From NCBI RefSeq assembly GCF_000143415.4, contig NW_003314386.1:98629-162628 (forward strand): a DNA stretch of 64,000 nucleotides, read 5' to 3'. A program made the position numbers and the translations under genes. The notes beneath the pieces were generated by a model. The model made no database searches, was not told the origin of the DNA, and saw nothing but the letters and a program-made list of their open reading frames with translations. Source of the stretch: Selaginella moellendorffii. Lineage: Eukaryota > Streptophyta > Lycopodiopsida > Selaginellales > Selaginellaceae. The first letter of the stretch is position 1, and every line of letters begins with the position of its first letter. Shown piece by piece: positions 22,312 to 31,960 of the stretch.

Positions 22312-23792
22312 GATGGGGCTACTGTTGCTGCTTCTCGTGGCGTTGATCCATGCAAACACGGGAGTTTGCTCCAAGGTAAGATGAGATGATCTTCCATCGC
22401 GGTAAAAGCTTTTTGATGTTCTTCCAGGTAAGAACCTTGGAGGAACCGAGCGGATCTCTCCAGCTCCACTCGTCTAGTAAGCATTGACAGAAGTTTAAGC
22501 ATCTCAAACGATCTTTGCTTGCAGGAAAATGCACGAGCGATGGAGCTTCATGCGCTCAGGTATAAGATCATACGTTCTTCTTCCACAGTTATACAACGAT
22601 TTCTTCATCTTTTCTTCTTTGTCTCACCAGGCAACCCGAGGTAGAACTTTGGAGGAAGAGAACAGACGTCCGAGCCGAGCGCTCCTCCAGGCAGCAGCAT
22701 CACCAAGTAAGCATCCATCCACAGAACTTTTCACAAATCTTCGAACTAAGTTCCATTGTTTCCTTTCGAGCAGCCAGGTGTAACAGCGATGGAACCACTT
22801 GCCAGTTCCAATGCGGCTCCGGCCGCGCGCTCCCATCCTGCGCTTACGGCTTCGCTGGCGGTCTCACAGGCGGTGCCAATGGAAGGTCCTACGTCGTCAC
22901 CCGGCCCGACGACAATCCCACGGATCCACAAAAGGGAAGCCTGCGCTACGGAGTGAGCTTGAATCCCAAGTCCGGTGGAGTGTGGATAACTTTCTCCAAG
23001 ACCATGATCATCCAGCTCCGCGAGATGCTGTGGATCCGGAGCGACACCACCATCGATGGCCGCGGCAGCAACATCACCATCACCGGCCGCTCCATCGTCC
23101 TCGCCGGCGTCACCAACGTCATCCTCCACAACTTCCAGATCAACAGCGTTCCAGAGACCGACACCGTGCACGTCTTCGCGGGATCCAAGCGCATCTGGAT
23201 CGACCACCTTACGAGCTTCTCCGGATCGGAGGGCCTCGTCTCGGTCGTCCAGGGATCCACCGACGTGACCATCTCGAACTGCTACCTCTCCAACCGCGAT
23301 TTCAACATGCTCCTCGGCGCCTCGGACAGCGATCGCCAGGACAGCGTGATGCGAGTGACCGTCTTTCGCAACTGGTTCCGCGATTCCACGCAGAGGATGC
23401 CGCACTGCCGATTCGGCTACTGTCACGTCGTCAACAATCTCTACTCCAACTGGGGATACTACGCGCTGGGAGCTCGAGTGACCGCCACCATCTTGAGCGA
23501 GTTCAACGTCTTTGTGGCCGGATCCAAGAAGGAGGTGACGCCCTGGTTCGCTGGAGCGAACTCGGGAAATCTGGACATGACCGCGGTGATCCAGTCGAAG
23601 AACGATTCGCTCCGGAACGGGAGTACTTTCCACCAGTTTCTCCAGCGGCAATCCAGAGCAGATGATCCGCCTTACAGGAAGAGCGCATTCTATCCGCCGC
23701 GAAGACCGACTAGAGATCTTGCTGGATACGTGCAACGCTGCGCCGGAGCGCTGTTTGGATCCAGGCTTCGCAGATGTATCGCTAAGAGCTAG
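22312..23792 (+). CDS. Secreted pectate lyase (polysaccharide lyase family 1), five exons
   Basis: Exons 22312-22374, 22428-22476, 22525-22559, 22631-22706 and 22774-23792, all GT-AG; phases close to 413 residues. The N-terminus MGLLLLLLVALIHANTGVCS is a signal peptide, so the enzyme acts in the cell wall, cleaving de-esterified pectin by beta-elimination with Ca2+. Family landmarks: LPSCAYGFAGG, YVVTRPDDNPTDPQKGSLRYGV, TTIDGRGSNITI, RIWIDHLTSFSGSEGL and QRMPHCRFGYCHVVNN, the last carrying the conserved basic catalytic region. The usual DGDAI and CADGL Ca-site words are replaced by ETDTV and SEGL, so Ca binding may be altered. An unusual ~55-residue linker between signal peptide and lyase contains two look-alike words, CTSDGASC and CNSDGTTC. 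The three middle exons are very small (35-76 bp). Confidence 0.88.
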
Positions 23793-24042
23793 GAGAACCC
23801 CGGAACGATGCATGCCAGCCGCCCGATTTCGTGTAAATTCCAAATTCTTTTCTAGAACCCTCTGGAACCGTCCGATTCGAGTTTTGTACTTTCTTTGTCA
23901 CTAGGGTTTGCGTGTCGCGAGCTCGCGATTCTTCCAGCTCGCAGGGAGGGCGTGGCGCGCGCCTGTGATGAAATTGCGACGGGTATGGTAGCAGGGATTA
24001 CTGGCGATTTGGCGCGCATTTGAGTGTCTGGCTTGGCGCAAG

Positions 24043-24790
24043 ATGTTTGGGGTGGTTTTCCCGAATCGCAGCTTCCCGATGGACGCCGCGAGCTTCCAGC
24101 AGATCGACATTGCGCACTGGGTGCTCGACATGAGCGTTTTCCTGGGTAAGTCTGAGTTTGCGAAGAAATCCTTTGCTTCTTTGCTTGAAATTGCGAAGAA
24201 CGAGAGAAGAGAGCTCATTCTTTCTTCTCTGTTCTTCCCGAGAGGCTATCATTTCTTGCTTGGTCTTTAGTTTTCGAAGAAGAGAGCTCTCTCTAAAGTT
24301 TTTTCCTCTTGGTTACACAGGAGAAGGCTACGAGGAAGTGAAAGAAATGTGTATCTTCCTTCTCAACGAGCTCTCGCTCCCTCCGGAGAAAGCTCTCGCG
24401 GTTTACGTCCAGTCCCCGGGATCGCAGTTCCAGTACTGTGGAGCCGTCCACAAGGCTTGTCCCTCGGCAGTGGTGACGCTGCTGTGGCCAAAGCCCGGCG
24501 GCCAGATGCAAATCATGGCCTCCGAGACGCAGCCACTCACTGCCAAGATCGGCCTCGCGGTGGAGGACCTCGTCTCGCTCCCGGCTCTCAACGTTGGCAA
24601 CTACAAGAAGGTGGAGGATCTGGCGCTCAAGGTTGGCGAGAATCTCTTCAACTTCATGCAGTCGTTTTGCAGCCAGGAGAATGGGAGGATGGTTGTCCCG
24701 CTCGACATCCTGGAGAAATGGTTCAAGAAGTTTCAAGACAAGGCAAAGAAGGATCCAGAGTACCTCAAGCGATTTACCACCTCGTCGTAG
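24043..24790 (+). CDS. Hikeshi / OPI10-like Hsp70 nuclear import carrier
   Basis: Two exons, 24043-24145 and 24321-24790, with a 175-bp GT-AG intron, giving 190 residues, close to the usual ~200 of the family. The start MFGVVFPNRSFPMD, then WVLDM, and the later YCGAVHKACPSAV and KVGENLFNFMQSFC are hallmarks of Hikeshi (human C11orf73, yeast Opi10, DUF775). Hikeshi binds ATP-loaded Hsp70 and FG nucleoporins and carries Hsp70 into the nucleus during heat stress. It lies convergent with the acyl-CoA oxidase gene, the two stop codons being only 92 bp apart. Confidence 0.92.
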
Positions 24791-24882
24791 CTCCCGGAAA
24801 GTTTTGCTGTAAAGAGATCTCTAGGATGAATACAGTGCATAGCCTCTCTTCTAGCCGGCTCCCTCTCTTCAAATTGTTTTAC

Positions 24883-27321
24883 TCAAAAGCCAACGTACTG
24901 CATGTACTCCGAGTACTGCCCGTTTTGCAGGCCGATCGGTGCTCTCAGCACGAAATCGGGCACTCCAAAACCGTCGACCAGTTCCTTGGCAACGCCGCGG
25001 ACTTCGTAAGATAAATACTCCACCAAACGATGGATAGCCTGCGACAAAGAAAACGTGTTAAGCTTGAATTGTGTCGAAGAGTTTCTTACTCACCTTGGCT
25101 TTGTTTGGTGCAACGTAGTCCTGGTTTCTATACGTTCCAATGTCTTCCCAGATTCGATCCAGAGCATACAAGTCGCACACTAGCTTGAGCAGCGAGCGGA
25201 CATCTTTGTCCGGGCAACTGCAACACACGAAAACTTTCATACCTGGAGACGAAACGGGAGAACAACTTACCGGTTGACAGCTTCAATGAACTTTGCAAGA
25301 ATGACGGATTCAATATGTGACTCGGCCAGAGTGAGGAGGTGGTTCAAGCAGCGATTCCATGCACCAAAGCTTCCTAAGCGTTGGGAGTGCTTGCGCAAGC
25401 GCAACGCAGCAGTGTGGAGCAGCCTTGCCGTCCGGTACTGCGAAACAAACCGAAATAATATCAGTTGACCAACTGAAACTGACTGAAAGCTGTTGATACC
25501 GAACCTGAAAAGCGTCAAGCTGGAAGTTGGGATCTCGGAGATGGCCGTGGCCTTCTCGATGCGTCACGACAGGATTTGTCTGGTTCAAGTAAGTCCCCAT
25601 TGATTCTCTTAAATAGTTCCATGTCACACTCAAGGCACCTCCTTGAAACTTCTCCTTGTACTGCTTCAAAAGGTCTGCAGCTACCTGAAATGAGAAAGTT
25701 TTAAGGAAATGAGCAACCACAAGCGAAATAGTTGTCAACCTTACCTGCTGTAGCAAAACCGTGTTGTCCCCTTCAAACGTCTGGAAAATGTCGTGATCGT
25801 TTCGGAGGCTGCCGAATCGATTCACTGCTGCATAACCATGTCCACCACAAGCTTCTCGGCAAGTACTCAATGCCTTCGCCGTGTAGGAAGTAATGTACGA
25901 CTTGAGACCCGCAGAGAGAGCGTGAACATCTGCGACCACCTCGTCGTCATGCGTAACTTTCATCTCGGCATATCTGTTCACCAGGTACTGGGTAGCGAAG
26001 TGAAAACCATAAGTCGAAGCTAGCAGTGGCATCAATCTTTGCTGGTGAGACTGGTAGTCGAGTATGCTGATCTCTGGCTTGTTTGGAGGGCCAAATTGTT
26101 GCCTGAGAAGCGCATACCGGATGGCAATGGTGACGGATGCTTTTAGAACACCGACTGATCCATAAGCTAGCCCAACTCTTCCTCCAACCAATTCCCCAAG
26201 TGTAGCTGCAAACCTCTTGTTCACGGTTGGCAGCGAACTGTTATACTCTCCATCCCTTGAAACGTCGCCAAACCGGTTCAAGAGATTGTCTCGGGGAATC
26301 CTGACGTTGCTGAATCGTAATGCACCATTGTCGACACCGTTGAGACCAACTTTGTAGCCACAGTCGCGGATTTCCACACCAGGAAGAACGGAGTGATCTT
26401 CCATACTTCTGATGGGAACAATGAAGGCGTGCACGCCCATGTCTTTGTCCAGATGCGAGTCCGGCGAAGGAAGCTTGAGCCGAGCAAAAACGGTAGCGAA
26501 CTTGCCATGGACCGCAGCGTTTCCAATCCACCATTTAGTCGCACCTTCGTCGGGAGTGTTGATCACGAACTCGTCCGTGAGCCTGTCGAAAGTCGCAGTG
26601 GTTTGCAATGCTTGAACGTTGGAACCTGGATAAAGAACCAATTTTTCAGCAACGTTGCAGAGAAGAACAAAAGCCAAGATCACATACCATGATGCAACTC
26701 CGTCATTGCAAAGCATCCTGGATAATCGAGATTTGATATACCAGCCAAGTATTTGTCACGGTGTTTTTTTGTTCCAAGATTGATGACGCTACCACCCCAG
26801 AGACTAAAGTGACACATTGTCAAGATAGAATAGTAAAGAAGAAACCTTTCTTACCTGAATTGCACACCCAGCTTGATCGCAAGCGAGAGATCGATGTGCC
26901 CAATCGCCTCAGTGAAAACGAAGTAGCTCGCGGGATCGTTGAGAAGAAGCTCCATCGGACGAATCCCAGCCTCACGGACCACCGCAGTGAGCTGCCTCAT
27001 ACACAGCTCCCTGTGCTTGTCCTTGTGAATTTCCACCGGGGTTTGCAAGTGAGGCCGCTCGAGAAAGAATCGATAGACCTTCTCCTGCTCGGATTGATGG
27101 CCCTGAGTCAAGAATTCCACCAGCGTCGAGACGTGGACCTGGTGCTTGATCTTCACCTTGGCACACTCCTGCCGCGCGAGCTGCGCTTCCCTGACCAGCG
27201 GCACAGCCGCCATGTGAGACGCTAGCCTCTCCAGCCTGCTCGCGCTGCGCTCCTGATCCTTCTTGGAAATATTTCGCCGGGAATCCGAGAGATTTCGCTG
27301 CGATTCCCCCTCCATTGCCAT
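24883..27321 (-). CDS. Peroxisomal acyl-CoA oxidase, ACX2 (long-chain) type, seven exons
   Basis: Exons 27321-26855, 26803-26688, 26625-25745, 25684-25505, 25437-25271, 25217-25094 and 25038-24883; every intron is GT-AG and the phases close to 696 residues (Arabidopsis ACX2 is close to 690). The enzyme does the first, FAD-dependent step of peroxisomal beta-oxidation, producing H2O2. Seen: [13 protein letters not shown] (flavin and substrate region), [60 protein letters not shown] and [12 protein letters not shown] with the catalytic Glu. The match with ACX2 covers the full length to the end (EYMQYVGF). Near the N-terminus RLERLASHM fits a PTS2 signal (R-L-x5-H-L/A) except for the final Met. 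An ORF running through the exon 2-3 intron wrongly suggests a start at 26716. Confidence 0.93.
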
Positions 27322-27709
27322 GGATCGATCGATCGATGACTGCCAATGCGCTGCTCCAGCAGCGGCAGTGCGGTGATGGCGCTAGGGCTAGCTGATCAAG
27401 ATTGAAGAACCGACCTGGAGATTTGGGGCCGGATGATCGCGGCCAGCATTCAAAGCGCTCGAATTCCAATGCGATCGATCTTATCCGGGAATTCTTCCTC
27501 TCTAGAACAAGAAAACAAACATTGATCGCTTCTCTTTAAACGGCAAAGAGCGCTCCACTCACACGCCACCGCCGTCCCCACTCTTGAGCAAGGACGTGTC
27601 CTTGACAAAGTCCCAGTGGAAAACCGAGCTCCTATTCTTAGTAAGCCTGCCAGGTGTAGTCGGTACTAACTGCCACGTTAACCTTTTGGAAGATACAGCC
27701 ACGTGGCGG
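27322..27709. other. Upstream region of the acyl-CoA oxidase gene
   Basis: About 390 bp between the ACX2 ATG and the stop of the next minus-strand PPR gene. It must hold the ACX2 promoter and leader as well as the PPR 3' end. No clear TATA box or terminator recognised. Confidence 0.4.
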
Positions 27710-29626
27710 CTATCCAATGGAGGAGAGCGTTACATACGGCGTCACGCTCGCTGGATCGAGCTTTGCTAGGGTTTGCGCGACGCCTCGCGCTTGTGCTTGG
27801 TCCTCGCGATGGATCTTGGATGCGCCGAGCAGCGCGCCATAGGCGACAGGATCCGGCACGAATGGCATCGCGTGGATCATCTCCTCGGCCAGGCGGAGCT
27901 GCCCGATCCGGCCTAGCCCGTCGACGATCAGGGAGAAATGCTCGCGCAGTGGAAGGATTTCGTGGTCTTGGATCATCAGGCGCAGGAGCTGGCGCGCTAG
28001 ATCGAGCTTCCCGGCGTGGCTGCAAGCGATGAGAATGCTGGTGAAGGAGATCTGGTTAGGCTCGATCCCATCCATCTCCAGGGCTCGAAATAACTGCGCT
28101 GCGCGATCGGCCAAGCCAGAGTAGGCGAATGCCGCCACCATCGCCGTCCAGGGGATGAGATCTCGGTGGGGCATTCTCTCGAACAGCGCTGTTGCGGTTC
28201 TAAGATCGCTACTCTGGCACAGGGAGACGATCATTGTGGTGATCGCGACGGCATCACGAAAGGGCATGGCATCAAACACTCCTTTCGCGGCCTTGTGGTG
28301 GCCATTGAGGGCGAATCCGTGAAGAAGAGCGTTCCAGGACACGATGTTGGGCTCTGGCATCTCCTCGAAGATCAATCTCCCTTGGTGGGGCTCTCCATTC
28401 AGCATGAAAGCAGTGATCATCGAGTTCCACGACACGGAGCTCAGCGCTGGCATCGAATCAAACAGGCGTCGCGCTTCGTGGGTTTGCCCGATCTGGGCAT
28501 AGGCAGAGATCATCGTGTTCGTGGAGACTAGATTGGGCTCCGGCATCGAATCATACAGGAACTTTGCATCCTCCAGTGATCCAGTTTGAGCGTGCGCGGA
28601 GATAAGGATGTTCCAGGTGGTGGAGTCTCTTCTCGGCATGGAATTGAAAAGGGTCTTGGCTTTGGAGAGCTGACCATTCTGGGCAAATCCCTCGATCATG
28701 GCATTGTAGGTGACTATGTTCTTCTCTACCGATTGATCAAACAGGAGCTTGGCCTCGTCAATGCGACCGTGCGACGAAAGCGCTTGGATCATTGCGGTGA
28801 TCGCAACAACGTTGTGTTGTGGCATTCGATCGAATATAAGTTTTGCTTCGTGGAAATGCCCTTCCAGGACGTATGCCGAAACTAAGAGATTCCACGACGC
28901 TAGAGTTCTTTCGGGCATCTTTTCAAACATTTTCTTGGCTGAAGCTATGTTTCCAGAGTTTGCAAAGGCCGTGATCATTTCGTTCCAAGTGACAACATTG
29001 TGCTCGGGCATTCTCCTTAGTAACACATTGGCTCGTTCTAAATGCCCGAATGCGGCAAATGCGTTTACAATCACATTCCAAGTTACGATGTTTCTCTCGG
29101 GGGTATCCACAAACAGTTTCTCCACGCGCTCAAGATCTCCAGCATCTGAAAATCCTTTTAGCAATGCAGTCCAGGAGACCACATTACGCTCCGGCATCGA
29201 ATCAAACAGCAATTCTGCTCTCTCCAAATGCCTAGTCTGGGCATACCCTGTAAGCATTGCATTTGAAGAGGGTATATCAGCAACAGGAACTTCGTCGAAC
29301 ATTTCTTTAGCCAAATCAACATAGCCATCTTTAAAAAAAGCGACAATCATAATTGTAAGGACAATCGTACTCCACTCAGGCATTTGATTTAGCAAATATT
29401 TTGCGTTATCAAGATGCCCAGCCTGGGCATAAGCAGATACCATCACGGTCCAAGTCACAATGTTCTTCTCAGGCATTCGATTGAAAAGAAGCCTAGCTTT
29501 GTGAATCCACCCCTTCAGCGAGTAAGCTTGGAGCATCCTTGTCCAAGTAACAACATCTCTGAATCCTTGATTTGCATTTCTATAGCTTGAAAAGCCTTGG
29601 CATCCAATGCATATCATCAAAATCAC
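27710..29626 (-). CDS. PPR protein, PLS-type without DYW
   Basis: Intronless, 638 codons. From about residue 25 to 560 it is an unbroken series of ~31-residue motifs with the pattern NIVTWNxMIxAFAxxGxLxxAxxLFxxMPE, the short S-type rhythm common in lycophyte and moss editing factors. The tail (VDGLGRIGQLRLAEEMIHAMP, Y.ALLGASKIH) is the E1-like segment; it ends in TPYVTLSSIG with no DYW domain. Expected role: organellar RNA binding in editing or processing; target unknown. The N-terminus (MILMICIGCQGFSSY) is short for a transit peptide. A decayed partial copy of the same gene lies 0.6 kb upstream at 30245-30545. Confidence 0.88.
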   Translation of the reverse strand: MILMICIGCQGFSSYRNANQGFRDVVTWTRMLQAYSLKGWIHKARLLFNRMPEKNIVTWTVMVSAYAQAGHLDNAKYLLNQMPEWSTIVLTIMIVAFFKDGYVDLAKEMFDEVPVADIPSSNAMLTGYAQTRHLERAELLFDSMPERNVVSWTALLKGFSDAGDLERVEKLFVDTPERNIVTWNVIVNAFAAFGHLERANVLLRRMPEHNVVTWNEMITAFANSGNIASAKKMFEKMPERTLASWNLLVSAYVLEGHFHEAKLIFDRMPQHNVVAITAMIQALSSHGRIDEAKLLFDQSVEKNIVTYNAMIEGFAQNGQLSKAKTLFNSMPRRDSTTWNILISAHAQTGSLEDAKFLYDSMPEPNLVSTNTMISAYAQIGQTHEARRLFDSMPALSSVSWNSMITAFMLNGEPHQGRLIFEEMPEPNIVSWNALLHGFALNGHHKAAKGVFDAMPFRDAVAITTMIVSLCQSSDLRTATALFERMPHRDLIPWTAMVAAFAYSGLADRAAQLFRALEMDGIEPNQISFTSILIACSHAGKLDLARQLLRLMIQDHEILPLREHFSLIVDGLGRIGQLRLAEEMIHAMPFVPDPVAYGALLGASKIHREDQAQARGVAQTLAKLDPASVTPYVTLSSIG

Positions 29627-30244
29627 TCAAAGAAGATATTCTCTTCGCTCCTGGTCTAGTCAAAGTTTAGTCAACGTTTGAGTCCACGGAGAGCAAGAAA
29701 TCCTCAAATCGCAGTGTCCTTGAGACATCTTTCAAAGCTCCAAAGCTTCTCATTTGAAATAAATAGATTTGCAATAATAACTGGCAATTCCTCCAATAGC
29801 AAGTAGCCGTGACTCCTTGGGAAGAATATTTGTAAATACTACTTCAAGATCGATTTTGAATTTACAATGATTTAGCAATGATGGTTAAAACATTGAGCCT
29901 AAAATTAAACTTAGGTTTTGGGTTTATAATTATATAATAATAGTTTCATAACTATTTGCATATTATTATTCAATACTATTGAGGTTAGCTGTGATACAAC
30001 GAATAACAAAATTATTTGTACATTATACAATTCAGCTTCAATAAATTCAACTCAAATACGAACTGCTTTGCTAATTGTTAGTTACTGAATGATAATGAAT
30101 GTTTAGCATATGATCCTAGGTAATGGAAAATAATTAGTATGGTAATTTTTTAAATTGCAAATAGTAATGTTTGTAATATATGTTTGAGGTTTTCATACTC
30201 TAAGATTTTAGTTCTCTTTAATAACTCAATCGTTGAATATTATT
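29627..30244. other. AT-rich intergenic sequence
   Basis: Upstream flank of the PPR gene. Strongly AT-rich, no ORF worth reporting, no mobile-element hallmark seen. Confidence 0.45.
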
Positions 30245-30545
30245 TATCACATTCCAAGTTCTCTCAGGGATATTCAAATTAATCTCTTTACACGCTCAAA
30301 ATCTCCAGCATCTGAAAACCCCTTTACCATTGCAGCCCAGGAAACCAAATTTTAGCTCCGGCATCGAATCAAACACCAATTCTGCTCTCCAAATGCCTAG
30401 CATATCCTGTAAACACTGTATTTGAAGAGGGTATGTTAGGGACAATCAAACATTTATTTAGCTAAATCAAGCACAATTGTGCAGCAAAGCTCTTGCCTTG
30501 TCAAGATACCCAACCCAGTAATCCTCATCACATCTCCCATCCAAC
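30245..30545 (-). pseudogene. Decayed partial copy of the neighbouring PPR gene
   Basis: The DNA is collinear with about 29070-29400 inside the adjacent PPR gene. Shared words include CACATTCCAAGTT, ATCTCCAGCATCTGAAAA, CTCCGGCATCGAATCAAACA and GTATTTGAAGAGGGTAT. Small deletions and substitutions destroy the frame. It therefore looks like a local duplication of roughly 300 bp that has no function as protein. Confidence 0.75.
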
Positions 30546-30571
30546 ATTTATTTAGAGTAGTCAAATATTAG

Positions 30572-31405
30572 TCAATGTCCCAGTCCACGGCTAGTCAGCA
30601 TATCCCCAAGAGCACGAAATCCGCGAATGGCCATGTCCTTGATGTGATGCATCGTGACCTTTCCTCCCACGAGCTTGGCCTGATCGCCAAAATGGGTCTT
30701 CCCGGTAATCTCCTCGCAAGCGAACAGTAGCTTCTTGGTGGACTGGACCGCGTACTCCCAGCAATTCTTCTCGTGCACAGTGTAATCCGGGTCGTGATCC
30801 TCAAGAATCCTCATCAGTCGCTCCAATCCCATGGGAGTGTCCTCGCAGTCGAAGCTTGAGACCTGCGCGCTGCGGAAATCGTCTAGCCCGGGCAGGAGCT
30901 TGATGTTGATACCGCAATCCTCGCCGGCTCCACACTTCTCGGCCAGGAAGAAGCGCTCCTCGCCCCCGATTTTCATCACAATTATCAGGAACTCATGGTT
31001 GATGATCGACCTTGGATTGATAAGAGGGCGCGTCATGGCCGTGCGGCTGGATTGGAGCTGGAAATTTGTCGCACCACTGCTGCCACTGCTACCGCCGGCG
31101 CCGGCGCCATGGAAGCCCTGGATGAAGCTCCGGGTGAGATCGTTGGAGAGACCGGACTGGCAGTAGATGATCTTGCGGAGGAGCGAACGCGAGCGCTGGC
31201 GGTCGAGGGAGAGGAGGTGATTGTAAACTTCGAGATCGGCCTTGGCATGGTTGGAGATCTGGCCTGGGTAGACTGTGTTTGTGGAGAAGAGATCTCCGGA
31301 GCTTTGCACTGACCTGGTGCTCGTGTTGTTCGAGGCCTGCGCGCTTTGAGCAGCGGATGTCTTCCAGCCCTCCACATTGTCGCCAATTGATCTAGAGATC
31401 CACAT
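30572..31405 (-). CDS. Hypothetical protein with a His...Asn-Cys pattern
   Basis: Intronless, 277 codons. Residues 1-60 are Ser/Thr/Gln-rich and probably disordered; a Gly/Ser linker (AGAGGSSGSSG) precedes a compact domain. In that domain INHEFLIIVMKIGGEERFF and, ~95 residues later, HEKNCWEYAVQ give a His followed by an Asn-Cys, as in LRAT/NlpC-P60 type thiol hydrolases and acyltransferases (H...NC with W or H next). This resemblance is inference only. No signal peptide or membrane segment. The 5' flank holds a triplicated ~190-bp sequence that starts just upstream of the ATG. Confidence 0.6.
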   Translation of the reverse strand: MWISRSIGDNVEGWKTSAAQSAQASNNTSTRSVQSSGDLFSTNTVYPGQISNHAKADLEVYNHLLSLDRQRSRSLLRKIIYCQSGLSNDLTRSFIQGFHGAGAGGSSGSSGATNFQLQSSRTAMTRPLINPRSIINHEFLIIVMKIGGEERFFLAEKCGAGEDCGINIKLLPGLDDFRSAQVSSFDCEDTPMGLERLMRILEDHDPDYTVHEKNCWEYAVQSTKKLLFACEEITGKTHFGDQAKLVGGKVTMHHIKDMAIRGFRALGDMLTSRGLGH

Positions 31406-31410
31406 ACTTC

Positions 31411-31920
31411 TCTTCCAAGTTTGGAAAAGTTCTTCGCAAGCTAAATTTGTGATATCATCTTTGCTATCTTAAGGCTTCTTTACTTGATTAAAAATAATAA
31501 TCTATGACAATGAAAGGTCCGTAAAAGCTGTAACATTTCACATGCATGCTGACTAATCTTTCGGATTATTTCATGATTTAGAGACAATGTTCTAGCAGTT
31601 CTTCCAAGTTCCTGGAATTTGGAAAAACTCTTTCAAAATAAGTTTGTGATATCATCTTTGTGATCGATGCTTCTTTTCTTGATTAAAAAGTATCCATGAC
31701 AATGAAAGGTCAGTAAAAGCTGTAGCATGTCACGTGCAAGCTGACTATAATCTTTCTATTTCTCGGATTATTTCATGAGAGACTAATGATATCTCTTTCC
31801 AATTTTCTTCTTCCAAGTTCCTGGAGTTTGGAAAAGTTCTTGCAAGCAATATCATCTTTAATTATAATCCAGGGTCAAGCTGACTAATCTTTTGGATTAT
31901 TACATGATTCAGGCTAATGA
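31411..31920. repeat. Three imperfect direct repeats of ~190-210 bp
   Basis: Units start at about 31411, 31600 and 31809, each with TCTTCCAAGTT..., TTTGGAAAA..TTC, GTGATATCATCTTTG, TGACAATGAAAGGTC.GTAAA and CTGACTAATCTTT..GGATTATT.CATGA. The third is shortened in its middle. They fill almost the whole spacer between DDB2 and the 277-residue gene, so they form the latter's upstream region. No coding content. Confidence 0.85.
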
Positions 31921-31960
31921 TATGTATAACTTTTACAAACCTTTCCACCACCTCACTCTA

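Noticed and set aside
22746-23843. 365-codon minus-strand ORF
   Set aside because: It is the antisense shadow of the pectate-lyase exon 5, a GC-rich gene; no motif of its own.
26241-26716. Acyl-CoA oxidase start at 26716
   Set aside because: That ORF start lies in exon 2 and reads through the exon 2-3 intron; exon 1 with the true N-terminus is at 27321-26855.
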